A stretch of DNA of 64,000 bases. It comes from Alloascoidea africana (Eukaryota; Ascomycota; Alloascoideomycetes; Alloascoideales; Alloascoideaceae). Under the pieces are notes generated by a model that saw only the letters and a program-made list of their open reading frames with translations, ran no database searches and was not told the origin of the DNA. The position numbers and the translations under genes are program-made. Every line of letters begins with the position of its first letter. Positions within the stretch are counted from its first letter, which is position 1. Location: NCBI GenBank assembly GCA_030581615.1, contig JAKTTT010000011.1, forward strand, positions 186,001-250,000, written 5' to 3'. Positions 29,090-40,045 of this stretch are shown here, piece after piece.

Positions 29090-30995
29090 CTAGTTTATAT
29101 TCTCTTTATTTTGAGCGTTATTCATCACCAATATTCTCCGACTTTTTCTAGTGTTTCCAATTTTGTTATAGGTTGCGATTGAAGAATCTTTGGAAAATAT
29201 TGTTGAATCTAATAAATATGGTTTTTCTTTTTTCGCACTTTCTTTCAACATCTGATTATTGAAAGGTACTGGGGTTAATTGTAGGGAGGAAATAGTTGGT
29301 TTTGGACTAGTTGGTCCGAATGAATTTGAATCAGCTTGGTTTAGAAGATCCACTAGTGAACATTTTCTGTAAGACCGCTCAGCGGTCAGATCGTTTTGGG
29401 TATTTGCTTCATTCCGTATTGTGGGCATATCCTCCAAGGGCAAAAGGTGATCAATTTCTGTATTCTCTTCATACTTCCTTTTCAGCTCGCGCCTATCTTG
29501 TTCATCGTCGTTCTTGAACTTGTGGCAAGGTGATTGAGGTGACGAAGGTAACGAGGAAGTGAGTTTCGAAAGATACTCCGTATTCTGTTTCTCCTTTGAA
29601 GGTCTACTTAAAAGACTTTTCAAGTCTATTTTAGATCTGTCCTTGGCAGGTGTTTCGAGAACTGAAGACTGTGAGCTGAAAATTCCATCGGAATCTGATT
29701 CACCTTCAGTCACATCTGATTCCCTAAACTTGAAATCGCCAATTATCCGATTATTGGAAACGGGAGTTGTTGGTGGTGTCAGTTGAGCTTTGTCATCGGT
29801 ATTGGATACCGCTTCTTTTCGTTTTCTTCTTCGTTTTGGAAGTTTTGTCTGAGCCATAAATAGATCGGGGATATCTTTCTTCAAATGTTCGACCCAGGCG
29901 TCACAATCTCCTTCTATAAAATAGTCAATTGAGTTCCTCCAAAAACTTCGAGAAACTTTTGTTCTGTTTACAAGTATAACAATGCCTCCGTTTTCATGAA
30001 CTGTTTTAGAAGCCTGTCGTACAAGTGCCTTTACTCCATCCACTTTTAATGATGTTCCTATTATTATTAAACAGTCGACCTTGTATCTTTTCAAATCCGA
30101 ATAAGTCCCTTGGGCAATTTCCTCGGCTGCGGGATGTGCTTCCCCATAAAGAACAATGTTTGGACGAAGGAACCCTATATTGCTTTCGGAACACCTTTTC
30201 CCTTTACTCCTTTTATCGTGATATCTTTCAATACATGAAGGACAAGAAGGTACTTCGCCGTTTCTTAGTAGCTCCTCTGACTTCTCATCCCAAGCCGTTT
30301 TATGAAAACAATTGGTACATGACAGCATGTTTAAATCGCCATGCAATTGAACAACTTCTAGTTGTCTCCACCATTGAGTGCTTGTCATTGTTATGCTTTT
30401 CAATTCCTTGTTATCATGTGGTTGTTCTTCACATTTTTTGTCTTCTTGTTCATTTTCAGGTATATCCTGTTTCAGATTCCCACAACCAACTTTTAATTGT
30501 ATTAATCGCTCAATTCCATCGATATTTTGGGTGTAGCATCGCACAAGCTTTCCCCTTTTCTTCAAAACTTTGATGAATTTGTGTGTTTCTGTGAGATGTG
30601 CTTGCTGAACACATTTGTATAACTGAGCCATAAATGTACAAAAGACACTTGTTGTTAAAACATTTCGGAACAAAGATATATCAAACAAGTCCCTGCCCTT
30701 CACTACAGCCGTGGGGTACTGTTCTTTGACCATATTATAAAGACCATCTGAAGAGCGAAAGTCCTAGAAAAAAGTAGTCGTCAACCGTTAGATTTATCTT
30801 ACTATGCAGGAGTTTCAGGAGGTTGATGTCACCTTTGTGGTAAAATAAAGTCAAACTTACAGGGATTCCAGCGTTGCAAGAGATTCCTGCTCCAGTGAAA
30901 ACAATGGATTTTCGAGATTTAAGAATTCGACTGGAAACCTCAAAAAGCTGCTCTTTGATCTTCGAATCTGTTGAATCTAATTGAAGCTCAATCAT
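29090..30995 (-). CDS. NAD-dependent histone deacetylase, HST3/HST4-type sirtuin
   Basis: A two-exon gene coding 602 aa: exon 1 is 30861-30995, exon 2 is 29090-30763. The 97-nt intron (GTAAGT...CTAG, branch CTAACG) splits the NAD-binding motif between GAGISCNAGIP and DFRSSDGLYN in phase 0. Other sirtuin landmarks are YTQNIDGIERL, the catalytic histidine in LHGDLNMLSCTNC, zinc cysteines CTNC and CPSC, and IIGTSLKVDGVKALV. The spacing and the segment VLKKRGKLVRCYTQNIDG point to the HST3/HST4 branch, which deacetylates histone H3 K56 after S phase. The C-terminal 250 residues are Ser/Pro/Lys-rich and probably disordered; they could carry the phospho-degrons known in Hst3, though none is proven here. 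Whether it is closer to HST3 or HST4 cannot be decided by eye. Confidence 0.92.
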
Positions 30996-32531
30996 TTCTT
31001 TTTAACACTGTCTTCCATTAAATCTCTATTTGTGGGCGTTTCGGAAATCCAAGATGATGTTATCAGCTAATGTAAGCTTTTCTAGCCACCTTACTTTTGA
31101 ACTTAGCCGAGGAAACGCCAACCCCCAAACTTTGAAACTAACAATTCAATGACACCTCAGCTTTACTGCAAACTGATCAAAGGGTATCAAAAGAGGGCCC
31201 TATTATAGTATTCCTATAGCAGCTCTTTTGCGTTGTATCTTAAATTTGAAATTAAACCGAGGAAACAAACCGAGGAAACTGCAAATACTAGTCGCACAGA
31301 TTGTTTTGGGAGTAAAAACAAATGAAAAGCTCTTAGTGTCGAAACTGCTGATCTCCGGGTATTTCTTGTGTGGTTTGCTTTCGTTTCAGTGTGAGGATCT
31401 TTGATATTTCAAAAGAAATACAGAATGAAAAAGATTCAGATATATCCAAAAGAAACCCTTATTACGCCTTTCTTGTACAGATCAAGCGGACTGGTAACTG
31501 GTGATTGTGATAGGCGAATTGAAAAGGAGAAAGTCTCGAAAGCAACAGCCCAGCCGCTTCATTATGTTATCACAATATATAAACAAACATCACGTGGTTT
31601 GCATTTTCCTTATTGAACCTTGATGATGTGTTTTGGTAGGGTAACCATGGGGCTATCATTTAAGAGACCTCTACAGGCAGACACTTTGCTTTCATGACAA
31701 AGGGTCCGCATTTAACTGGCTTAGTTATAATTACTGCTAGACGGGATTAAAAAACTTTTTCAATCAGGTAGTCTTGTATTACCTGAATGAAGATCAGCCA
31801 CAAAACTTTGTGCAGATGCGGTGGCTTTTTATGTAGGAGTACTCATGTAGATGTAGGTTGTTCTCCCCATCTTTGACACTGGTTCTTGAAGTTGATCCTT
31901 CTTGAATTAAACAATAGAGAAGTGATAAAAATCTGTATTATCAACGTTGGGAAACTGGCATAACGATTCTGCTCGGGTCGATTACATACTAGTCATAAAA
32001 GGCTGCTTGAGGAAATCGCATTCATAGATGCAGTATATGGCTATGATTCTGAAGGGATCAAACGCTTGTATAGTTTGTTGATCCTGCAGAAGTTCAAAAG
32101 CATGGTAAAATTTAAACTTTGATTTGTGTAAGACAGTAGGATTCTAAATAAAAGATGTAACAGACCAACGACCTTAAGATGGAAATGTTGGTCTTGTTTA
32201 TGTAGTTTGCATCAAGTTGAGCTGGGAAGATAGGAATACTCCATGTAATGCCCTTCGTCCTATCCAGTACCGGTATTTACGCAAAATAAACTGTAAAGAA
32301 AGACAAATAGACAATTACTGACTGGATATATTAACAATTGGAAAACTACAAAAACTAGGTGCAATTGTGTAAATTGAACTGAACTGAATTAAAAAAAAAT
32401 TGAACTAAAAACAAGGACTTTACTTGGAGCAATTCCACATTGCTAGGGCAAAGCTACAACTAAAGCATTCCAAGAAGAAAAAAAGTAAATAAAAAATCAA
32501 TAATCAAGTTTAATAAAGCTATATGGGTTAT
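30996..32531. other. Intergenic region upstream of the sirtuin
   Basis: A 1.5-kb AT-rich spacer between the sirtuin start and the 3' end of the GPI-protein gene. It must contain the sirtuin promoter. A TCACGTGG E-box lies at 31590-31597, about 600 bp from the sirtuin start. Short open frames (such as 31401-31616) show no protein-like features. I see no RNA gene. Confidence 0.55.
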
Positions 32532-33071
32532 TTAGAGGATGGCAAGAGCAACGGCAGCTGCTCCAGCACCAAGTGCAAGGTTAGCACCGTACTTGAAGCC
32601 CTCACCAACAGCAGTGGCAATAGGAGGGACAATAGGTTCGGCACCAGATGAGCCTTCAGCTCCTTCGGTAGGTGCTGCTCCTGAATCTTCACCCTCGCCA
32701 GTTGGTTCGGGTGCGGAAGTGTCCTCAGCGGCACCATCATCGGAGCCAGAGTCTGAGCCGGAACCACCAGAGTAGAAAGGAAGTTGCTCCACAAAGCTGT
32801 AGTACTCAGCAGATGGGAAGCTGTCGACCAATTCCTGATCAGTAGTGAAAGAAGTATCATGGTACTGTCCTGCAATTGATCTGTAGATTCCAAGGAGCTC
32901 TGTTGGAATCTCAACAGATGGGTTTGAGCTGACGAAACTCAAAATGTTGTTAACATTTTGGTTGATGAAGTTGTAAGCATCAGCCAACTTGGATGCAGCT
33001 TCAGGGTCAACCTCAGCGAAAGCGCCAGTGGCGGCAATAGCGAGAGCGAAAGAAATAGTGAAAGACTTCAT
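32532..33071 (-). CDS. Secreted GPI-anchored cell-wall protein, SRP1/TIP1-like
   Basis: A 179-aa protein. The ATG at 33071 gives a clear signal peptide (MKSFTISFALAIAATGAFA), with cleavage likely after residue 19. The mature N-terminal domain (about 20-105) resembles the SRP1/TIP1/TIR cell-wall family in pattern: AASKLADAYNFINQNVNNIL, VEIPTELLGIYRSI and EQLPFYSGG, which recalls the family's VPWYS. A Ser/Gly/Asp/Glu-rich spacer (about 108-150) follows, with DTSAPEP and PTEGAEGSSGAEP. The C-terminus is a hydrophobic GPI-type signal (GANLALGAGAAAVALAIL). This predicts a GPI protein at the membrane or cell wall; TIP1 relatives respond to cold, anaerobiosis or wall stress. The 3.7-kb gap upstream fits a heavily regulated promoter. 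Signal, anchor and low-complexity spacer are clear; the family name is tentative. Confidence 0.8.
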   Translation of the reverse strand: MKSFTISFALAIAATGAFAEVDPEAASKLADAYNFINQNVNNILSFVSSNPSVEIPTELLGIYRSIAGQYHDTSFTTDQELVDSFPSAEYYSFVEQLPFYSGGSGSDSGSDDGAAEDTSAPEPTGEGEDSGAAPTEGAEGSSGAEPIVPPIATAVGEGFKYGANLALGAGAAAVALAIL

Positions 33072-33155
33072 TCTGAGTAACGATAGTGAAGCGACGATTG
33101 TTTGAATAATCACAGTCAGGGCTGAGAGCTTTCAAAAATTAAGGATAAATGAAGG

Positions 33156-33165
33156 ATTTAAATAT
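33156..33165 (-). promoter_or_regulatory. TATA-like box of the GPI-protein gene
   Basis: ATATTTAAAT on the minus strand lies about 85 bp upstream of the ATG at 33071. This is the usual distance for a yeast TATA element, and stress-type cell-wall genes are usually TATA-containing. Confidence 0.35.
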
Positions 33166-36100
33166 CTTTGTGAAGTATATGATGAACACATGAGGGCATT
33201 CGAAAAGGCAAAGTTTAGTTTAAACACTTGGCTCTTTACGGTAATGGAAAATGGCTTTTACCTTGAAGAAAGGCAATTGATTTCTAACGATTACACTTTG
33301 CGGGTAGGAGGATATCATTGTCAATCAGATCATAGCAACCTTCTGAAGACGAATATGAGAATACGATGCCTCTAAACGTATGGGTCAGTTTTGAGGGGAA
33401 ACTATCCGTTCGAAAAAAAAAATAAGCTTTTCGACAATGGGTAGGGAGTTTCCAAGTAACAACCGACGGATATAAAATGTCCAAAGGTAGAAAATGGCAA
33501 GTGCACCATGCGGTCCTTGCTTATAGAATTTTTATGCGTTGAAGGGTTTGGGTAATCGGAAAAACTAATGGATCTTTTCGCATAACTTTTAGACATATTT
33601 TCCAACTAACAAATGAGTTAAGAATTGATTCTAGAAGGATTCTTATCTTGCTATAAACCTTCAAGATCCATTTAATGTTTGCCCCGAGTACAACATTTTC
33701 ATTCGTTTATGTTGTTTATAATAAAATACTTGGACTAAGGTCTTGAATTTAACAAGAGAATTCAAACGAAAGAGCTGGATAAATTTTATTAAGCTCTTGT
33801 TCAACGCTACAAGGGTGATATTCTTTCGGTCAGTAGGTTTTTCCAAAGACTTGAATATTTGAGATTCTTGTTCAAGCATGAATACTTTACATTTTGCAAC
33901 TGTTTCAATTGAGTTCTCCAAAATCGAATAACATCAGCCATTCGTTGCTACTGGTTAATGTCAAACTTCATTTAAATATGTCGAAAGGTGATGGCCATGG
34001 TTATTGAAAAGCATAAGCTGTCAATCAACAACACCTGTAATACAGTTGTTTATTTGTCAGATTTTGAAGAGGAGAGTATTCACTAGTTTGGAGAGTATCA
34101 ATACGGATAAAATAAGCGTTGCTTCTGCATATCCAGCGTTTTTCATCAGGAGAATACTCTAGAAGATTGGACAAGTTACGAGAACTAAGAACAATGAGAT
34201 ACTGCTGGTGTAGTTGTCGCAAGATAATGCAGGGACAAATATTTTGATACTGACACACCAAATGGGCATCATTTGGACATCAGCAAACATTGAAAAGTAG
34301 GTTCAGCATGCAGTAGTTTACAAACACTGTACTCCCATAGAATCCAGAAAAAAACTCCATGGTTGGCGGTAGTGATATTGGAACCAACACCTGATAGTCT
34401 CAATATCGTATGGAAGATTCATTAATTTACCGGTTACACTGTTGGATTTACAAGTGTTTATAGGAAGTTGTTGAGACCATTTTGAGTTGAAGCTAAACTT
34501 GTGATAGCTCAAATGAAAATGCGTCTAGTCGCTTTCATTTTTGAATATCTTGGATGTCGTTAGGTAACCAATTGGAAAAAAAATAGAAAATATTGGAAAC
34601 TACTAAACCAAGTGGAATAGCTTTCATGATGTACTTGGATTTTCTTTGGGGAGAGAAAACCCTCGATTGCATTTTTTAAAAGTAAGAAAGTTTTACATAG
34701 ACCAATACAAATAAAACCAGATCCTATTTGTTCGAACAAAAAGTAGTAAAAGATTGTTGGAAACTAAGTTATGAATAAGGCAAAAGTAACTTGACATTTT
34801 TCCAGACAGGCCTCGCGATAAGGATCATTTCGAAATCTCATGTGGTAGGTTTATGGTGGCTTATGCCCAGGTAAAATTGGAGGTCATACATGTATTTATT
34901 TTCCCATTCGTTTGGTATTTCATCGACTTTAAATGTGCATATGGAAATAGTTAGATTTACCTACCGGATTATTAATGAGAATTTCTCCCAAATGTTTACC
35001 TTTACTCCTCTTTTTCATTCTTTTTAGTTCTTTGATGATCTTCTCTCATGGATTCGTCATATCCTTCACCTCCTTCCCAGAGCTCGTCCAAGGCTTCTTT
35101 CAGTGTTGAGGAACTTATGTCTCTGCTTGCAAAGCAACTTCAGAGCTCACAAGTCCGACATTTTCAGTGTAGGGAATGATGGGAATAGTGCATATCCACT
35201 AGAGTTATAGGAGAAGATAGAGCATGGCTGTGTGTATTTTAAACGCTTTGCTGCTCTTTTAAACCGATGGTTAGGGTTAAAAATATGCAAGTTGGAGATG
35301 GAACGTAGTATAGCCAGTAGAGGCTTATCCAGCTTTGCTGAAAACGAAAACATTAAGGGGCATTCTTCCGTTTTTTTAACCCGAGGCATGGTCGAGTTAG
35401 ATATACTACCAATGCATCAGTTACAGCTCAAGAACTTTTTCTCTGTAAATTCAATGCCTTCAAACACAAGCTCAATCAAGATTCTTGTTTTTGTTTTGAT
35501 TTATGTCCAGTCCTCTAAAATAAACTTTTGTAAATGTTGTACACGTACCAATACGACGCCAAGGGAAGTCATCAAACTGTTCTCCCTATTCAGTACTGAT
35601 TCCAAACCTCTTCATGTTGTTTGGTGTGACTGAGCCCAGAGAAACGTTCTGGTGACTACTTGAAAATCGCCTTATGTGAGGATTTCTTTTAAGACTCGTG
35701 TTTCATACTTCAGATATCAATATCAGCCAAGCGGTTATGATAGCAAACAGAACACAGCATAATAGCGATTGTCCTTGACTTTTCTTCGTAGCTTGTGCTG
35801 ACATCCTGTTACTGTAGTAGCCTGCTTCTTTGGTCTATCTAGTGCTGTGGATGAAAGAACGAGTGCAACAAAAACTGAGTCCAACGAAAGCGTTTCACTG
35901 ATTAGGCATATCGGTCGATAACTAAATGCCAAATCTGCAGACGGGTCTTTTGATATTCAAACATCTGTTGTTGATTTATGATCATGTTCAGAGGTTTGCC
36001 ATCTCTCTGCAACCCTCAAATGAACAACATCAGCTCAGCAGCATCTGACCCGTAGAGGGTGTTTTCCCATAATCAGGATATCCCCCCGTCACAGAGGAGG

Positions 36101-36733
36101 TTGGCTGAAGAGGTTTCGGATATGCATCGAAGGCCGCGAATTGTTCTCGTAAAGCCAGGCCTACGTGAGTCTGTCCAGCTTTTAATACCGTGGAGGTTTA
36201 GTCCCGTCCCGTCGGTGCTTGTGCCTGGCGCTCTTGCGTGCACAATTCGACCATCCCGGAGACAATGGAACTGTGCAAATGAAACAGAAAAGCCCCGAAG
36301 AGCCTGAAACTAGATTTCTGATGTGGGGGGCACAGGGATCAAAAATCAAAAGGGTAGCCGTTGCGATTCGGAACATCATCGCCAACACATGCTTCAACGC
36401 GGTCCGCGATGAACTGCTTTCCTCCTCCACAGCGCCATCTTCACCACTGTGCCCTTCGCATCTCTCCGGCTGTCCAGACCGAAAACACCACCTTTCCAGG
36501 CCTTTTTGCACGCTGACTCTGGACGCGAGATTTCTAGTGAGGAGATTAGCTTTCTTTTAAACTTTACTCCCGGCTCTCTCAACCTAGTGTACAGTGCCAG
36601 ACAAAAAGGGCCAAAACGGACCCCTATAGATCATTCGGATTCCTACAAAACAGGGAAAAAATATACAAAAGTATACCACCAAGAGAATCTTCAGTTTGTG
36701 GCCTATAGAACCAGAATACAACGCCAGCAGCCC
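33166..36733. other. Long intergenic region between two divergent genes
   Basis: About 3.6 kb of AT-rich DNA between the GPI-protein gene (minus) and the Ser-rich gene (plus), so it contains both promoters. Minus-strand open frames at 33402-33605, 33661-33921, 34025-34261 and 34318-34512 follow one another but show no family features. One very short plus-strand ORF at 35048 is listed separately. From about 36050 the GC content rises and an open frame runs into the Ser-rich gene, but without an ATG before 36734. Confidence 0.5.
35048..35179 (+). CDS. Doubtful 43-codon ORF
   Basis: An ATG-started frame beginning MDSSYPSPPSQSSSKASFSV and ending HFQCRE. It is Ser/Pro-rich and then predicted helical (EELMSLLAKQLQ), which looks more protein-like than its surroundings. 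It is far too short to be convincing and no splice partner was found. It could also be an upstream ORF or a remnant. Confidence 0.15.
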   Translation: MDSSYPSPPSQSSSKASFSVEELMSLLAKQLQSSQVRHFQCRE

Positions 36734-39580
36734 ATGGAGTTCAGCGCTGAGGCAAGCATGCCGGCCAGTCGGCCTGTTGGAGTGATGGCGGCCATGGTAG
36801 AGTTTCCCGCCCCAGATGGCGTACCCGCCACTTCCTCACCAAACGACTGTTCTTCGTCCAGTGGCACCGGCAGCACTTTTGTTTCCTCGGCGTCTTCCTT
36901 CTCAATGCATTCGGATCCGGTCAGAGACACTGATACTCATACAAGCACGACCAGCGGGACGAGCGCTTTCAACCCAAGTCCACCTCTCAGCTCCAGAGGC
37001 CACATAAAGATGCAAGGAAACGATGCCAGAGGCAATAGAGATGAACGGTTAACGGGGCCTGGCGAGAGTCCCGCGAGTTCAAAACCACATGCTGAAGGGA
37101 CATATTATTATGGTCCTGCTAGCGACAGCCTCTCTCCTTCCTCGTCCACGATAGTCGCGGTGAAAGACAGCCAGATCCACAGAGAGCCCGGGACCGCGAA
37201 CAAGTGTCCAAATCCGCTCTCTTCATCGCCTCCAACAAACCCGGGCGACGCTTCGAAATCGGAAAAGAAGGTGATTGTCGCGCCCTCGTCCATCAGCCTA
37301 CACTATCCGCGTCCGAGGCGGCGCATATCGCTATCGCCGTCGAATTTTTTGTCCTCTGCCCCGGGACTATCTCCACCAAGTCCTCCATCTCCACCATCTT
37401 CCACTCAGATTCAGCCAAACCCGGGTCCCCAAACCCCTTCTTTGGCCCCTTCGGCCACGGCTGCTGCTTCCTCGCGTGTTGCAGATTTACGTGTAGCATC
37501 AAAGGAAAAAAGTACCGGTCCAGATCCGAGCTTCAATGCGTCACAATTGCATCAGCACCCTAATATCAATACTCCGCCCTTGGCGCCTCCTCCGTCTCAG
37601 CTGTTTCTACAGTCCCCGTCTGTTAGATCTTCTATTATTTCCGATCTGTCAGACTATACTGTTATTGGGGGAAGTGCTGGTAGCGGCAGCGCGGTATACT
37701 CGGCCACAAACTCTCCAGAGCTCGACTCTCATCATTCCCATAGCCGAGGAGGCCTTCCCTCTCAAGGTTTGGCTCCGGGAGAATATAACAGTAAGGTGAA
37801 AATGGGGAGCATCATGGAATCGCCAAAGGAGCACCTGGTAACCCAAGGCGATGCCCCCAAGGAAAGAAAAGTCGAAACAGAGAATGCGCTTTCCACAATC
37901 CATCATAAGAATCCAAAAGGCCAAAAACCTTTCAAAGTCGTTAAATTGGAGCAGGTTAATTCGCAAACAATGAAGCGAGTCTTTGTTTCGCGCTCTCTTT
38001 CTTCATCAACGCTTGATTCACGAGGCAAAGAATTCCAAGACGCACAGGACTTACCCACTGGCGACGATACTGAAGGAATGAAAGACAAGAAAAAGATTAC
38101 ACATGATGACAATTGCAAAGAAGCAAATTTCCAGTCATGCGAAGCACAGCAACCACTTGATTCATCGCGCGATATACCTAAAGGTGCGTCTGTTAGGTTA
38201 GACAGTGTGATCCAGACCCAACCAGAGCAACCCAGTTTAACATACTCGTCAATGTCCTCTAGGAAGGCCTCTGGCTCTAACCGGGATAACAAATTTGGTG
38301 AAAGCAAGAAAGATGGTATGAGTTTTGAAAACCATAACAAGAAACCTACGACGGGAGAAGATGGAGTGAGGTTCTCAAGCCAATCAAACCTGGGTAAAGC
38401 TGGGCAGTTATCACTATCTTCAAAGCATGGCAAATCTACATCGACGCCATTGGCCTCCCCCACAACAATGTTACTGAATGGCGGGAACAAATCGACTTCT
38501 AATCCTGCTTCAAATACGAAAAGGAGTTCTGTTGTGTTCAAACTTCTCGATGTCTCTCGATGGAGAGGCGTGAAAAAGTCAAAGGCTGGCATGAGCGCTA
38601 GACCTTTTTCTATGGCAAGCGCTTTCAGTAGCGGTAATGAGCCAGATACAGAAGATGCAAATACTGGTGTGGGACAAAGGAGGAATTTCGATTATGGACC
38701 TCTGAACCACGAAAGAAGTTTCAGCGATGGCTCATCGAAATCTGGTTTGGCAAATTCGATGCGTGGGATGAAGAGCAGCAAAGAGAATGAAACTGAGTCC
38801 GAGAGTGAGAATGAGAGTGATCCTGAACTTCCTAGCTTGGAGGATGCCTCATCTTCTCATTTGGGTGAACCTGAAGGGGTCGTCGATCAAAAGCGGGCTG
38901 AGAAATCGGCTGACCATGATCCTAAAACGGTCCCCGATTCACATACTACCACCATGCCAACAGCAAAGCAAGAAAGCGCGTTCGAAGTTGGGGATGACAA
39001 GAAGGAGGAAGAAGGTACATGGGTTGGCCATGTAGATGCAAATACGAGTGGTAGCACGAGACAAGATAGGGAAACAACTGTTCAACGGTATACCGATGTC
39101 ATTGGAGTTCTAGGATCAATTCGGTCGACTAATACGGAGGACAAGAGAACAAAAAAGAACAAGAGCAAGATGAAGGTAAGGATAGACGACGAAATTGAGG
39201 ATGTAGAAAGTATCAATTCTCAGAATCACAATCATGGGAAACCCAAAAAACGAAAGCCCAAAAAAGCGGGAGGTGTAGAGGATGTCAGTGGTCAGTTTCC
39301 ATTCACACCGGAAACACTCCAGAGTTTACTATCACGACAGCAAATGAGAATGAAGCCTCGGTCGTCACGGACGAGCAATGCACACAGTCTTATTTCAATA
39401 GGGCATGAATTTGACCAGTTGGAGATGCCCACAGCGGAAAGAAAGCTGGTGGAAAGGGTGGTAAATTCGCTAAGTCTTTTGAGCCTTGAGATGATTTGTT
39501 TACAAGGGGATGAGGATGTGAAGAGGGAAGGAACCAGACGATTGGGGAATGCCATAAAAGCTTTGGAAGGTTTTATATAG
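36734..39580 (+). CDS. Large Ser-rich, probably disordered protein of unknown function
   Basis: A 949-aa frame from the first ATG (MEFSAEASMPASRP). Most of it is low-complexity, with Ser/Pro-rich segments (SSGTGSTFVSSASSFS, SPPSPPSPPSSTQIQP), scattered SP sites and Lys-rich stretches such as KPKKRKPKKAGG near 880. Two parts look ordered. One is around residue 600 (RSSVVFKLLDVSRWRGVKK). The other is the C-terminal ~90 residues: FTPETLQSLLSRQQMRMKP, then a helical region from MPTAERKLVERVVNSLSLLS to RRLGNAIKALEGF. The C-terminal helix has the look of a conserved fungal domain, but I cannot name it. Such architecture is common in cytoskeletal, polarity or signalling scaffolds, which is inference only. 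It converges on the PhoD-like gene 465 bp away. Confidence 0.78.
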   Translation: MEFSAEASMPASRPVGVMAAMVEFPAPDGVPATSSPNDCSSSSGTGSTFVSSASSFSMHSDPVRDTDTHTSTTSGTSAFNPSPPLSSRGHIKMQGNDARGNRDERLTGPGESPASSKPHAEGTYYYGPASDSLSPSSSTIVAVKDSQIHREPGTANKCPNPLSSSPPTNPGDASKSEKKVIVAPSSISLHYPRPRRRISLSPSNFLSSAPGLSPPSPPSPPSSTQIQPNPGPQTPSLAPSATAAASSRVADLRVASKEKSTGPDPSFNASQLHQHPNINTPPLAPPPSQLFLQSPSVRSSIISDLSDYTVIGGSAGSGSAVYSATNSPELDSHHSHSRGGLPSQGLAPGEYNSKVKMGSIMESPKEHLVTQGDAPKERKVETENALSTIHHKNPKGQKPFKVVKLEQVNSQTMKRVFVSRSLSSSTLDSRGKEFQDAQDLPTGDDTEGMKDKKKITHDDNCKEANFQSCEAQQPLDSSRDIPKGASVRLDSVIQTQPEQPSLTYSSMSSRKASGSNRDNKFGESKKDGMSFENHNKKPTTGEDGVRFSSQSNLGKAGQLSLSSKHGKSTSTPLASPTTMLLNGGNKSTSNPASNTKRSSVVFKLLDVSRWRGVKKSKAGMSARPFSMASAFSSGNEPDTEDANTGVGQRRNFDYGPLNHERSFSDGSSKSGLANSMRGMKSSKENETESESENESDPELPSLEDASSSHLGEPEGVVDQKRAEKSADHDPKTVPDSHTTTMPTAKQESAFEVGDDKKEEEGTWVGHVDANTSGSTRQDRETTVQRYTDVIGVLGSIRSTNTEDKRTKKNKSKMKVRIDDEIEDVESINSQNHNHGKPKKRKPKKAGGVEDVSGQFPFTPETLQSLLSRQQMRMKPRSSRTSNAHSLISIGHEFDQLEMPTAERKLVERVVNSLSLLSLEMICLQGDEDVKREGTRRLGNAIKALEGFI

Positions 39581-40045
39581 TTGCACATCATCAATGTGCT
39601 ATTAATATTTTGTTTTGTTTTTGTTTTGTTTTTATTTATAAAAGTTGGGCTAGAATATGAATTATAAGACTAGACGGAGTCGTGATGAATCAGAATTTCG
39701 TAATATGTTTTACAACAATCCGAAATATACCAGTATAAAAAGTATTAAAGATCATATCCGAAACAATATATAATCATTTATATGTGTGTGTGTATATTGT
39801 AGAAGCCGTTTTCTTACGGAAATGTATAGTTAGAGCAAAGTTGAGAGATCTGATGATGAATATGCTAAAAGGTGGGGAAAGAATTATATACTTGAAAAAA
39901 GCAGCGATTTTTGCTCGCACTTAAAAGAATTCCAATTATTACAATAAGGACCAGAAAAAAAAGTCCATAAAGATTAAAAAATGTAAAAAGGAAGCCAAAA
40001 AAACACCATCCAAATATACCATACGCGAATTTTTATTTTTATTCT
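39581..40045. other. Convergent spacer
   Basis: 465 bp of AT-rich sequence between two 3' ends, with TTTTG repeats near 39610 and a (TG)n run near 39783. It holds 3' UTRs and terminators only, as far as I can see. Confidence 0.6.

Noticed and set aside
31590-31597. TCACGTGG E-box in the sirtuin upstream region
   Set aside because: About 600 bp from the nearest start with no supporting motif; kept only as a note.
36449-36733. 95-codon extension of the Ser-rich protein
   Set aside because: It starts at GTG and has no ATG; the first ATG is 36734. A spliced upstream exon cannot be excluded but no good acceptor was seen.
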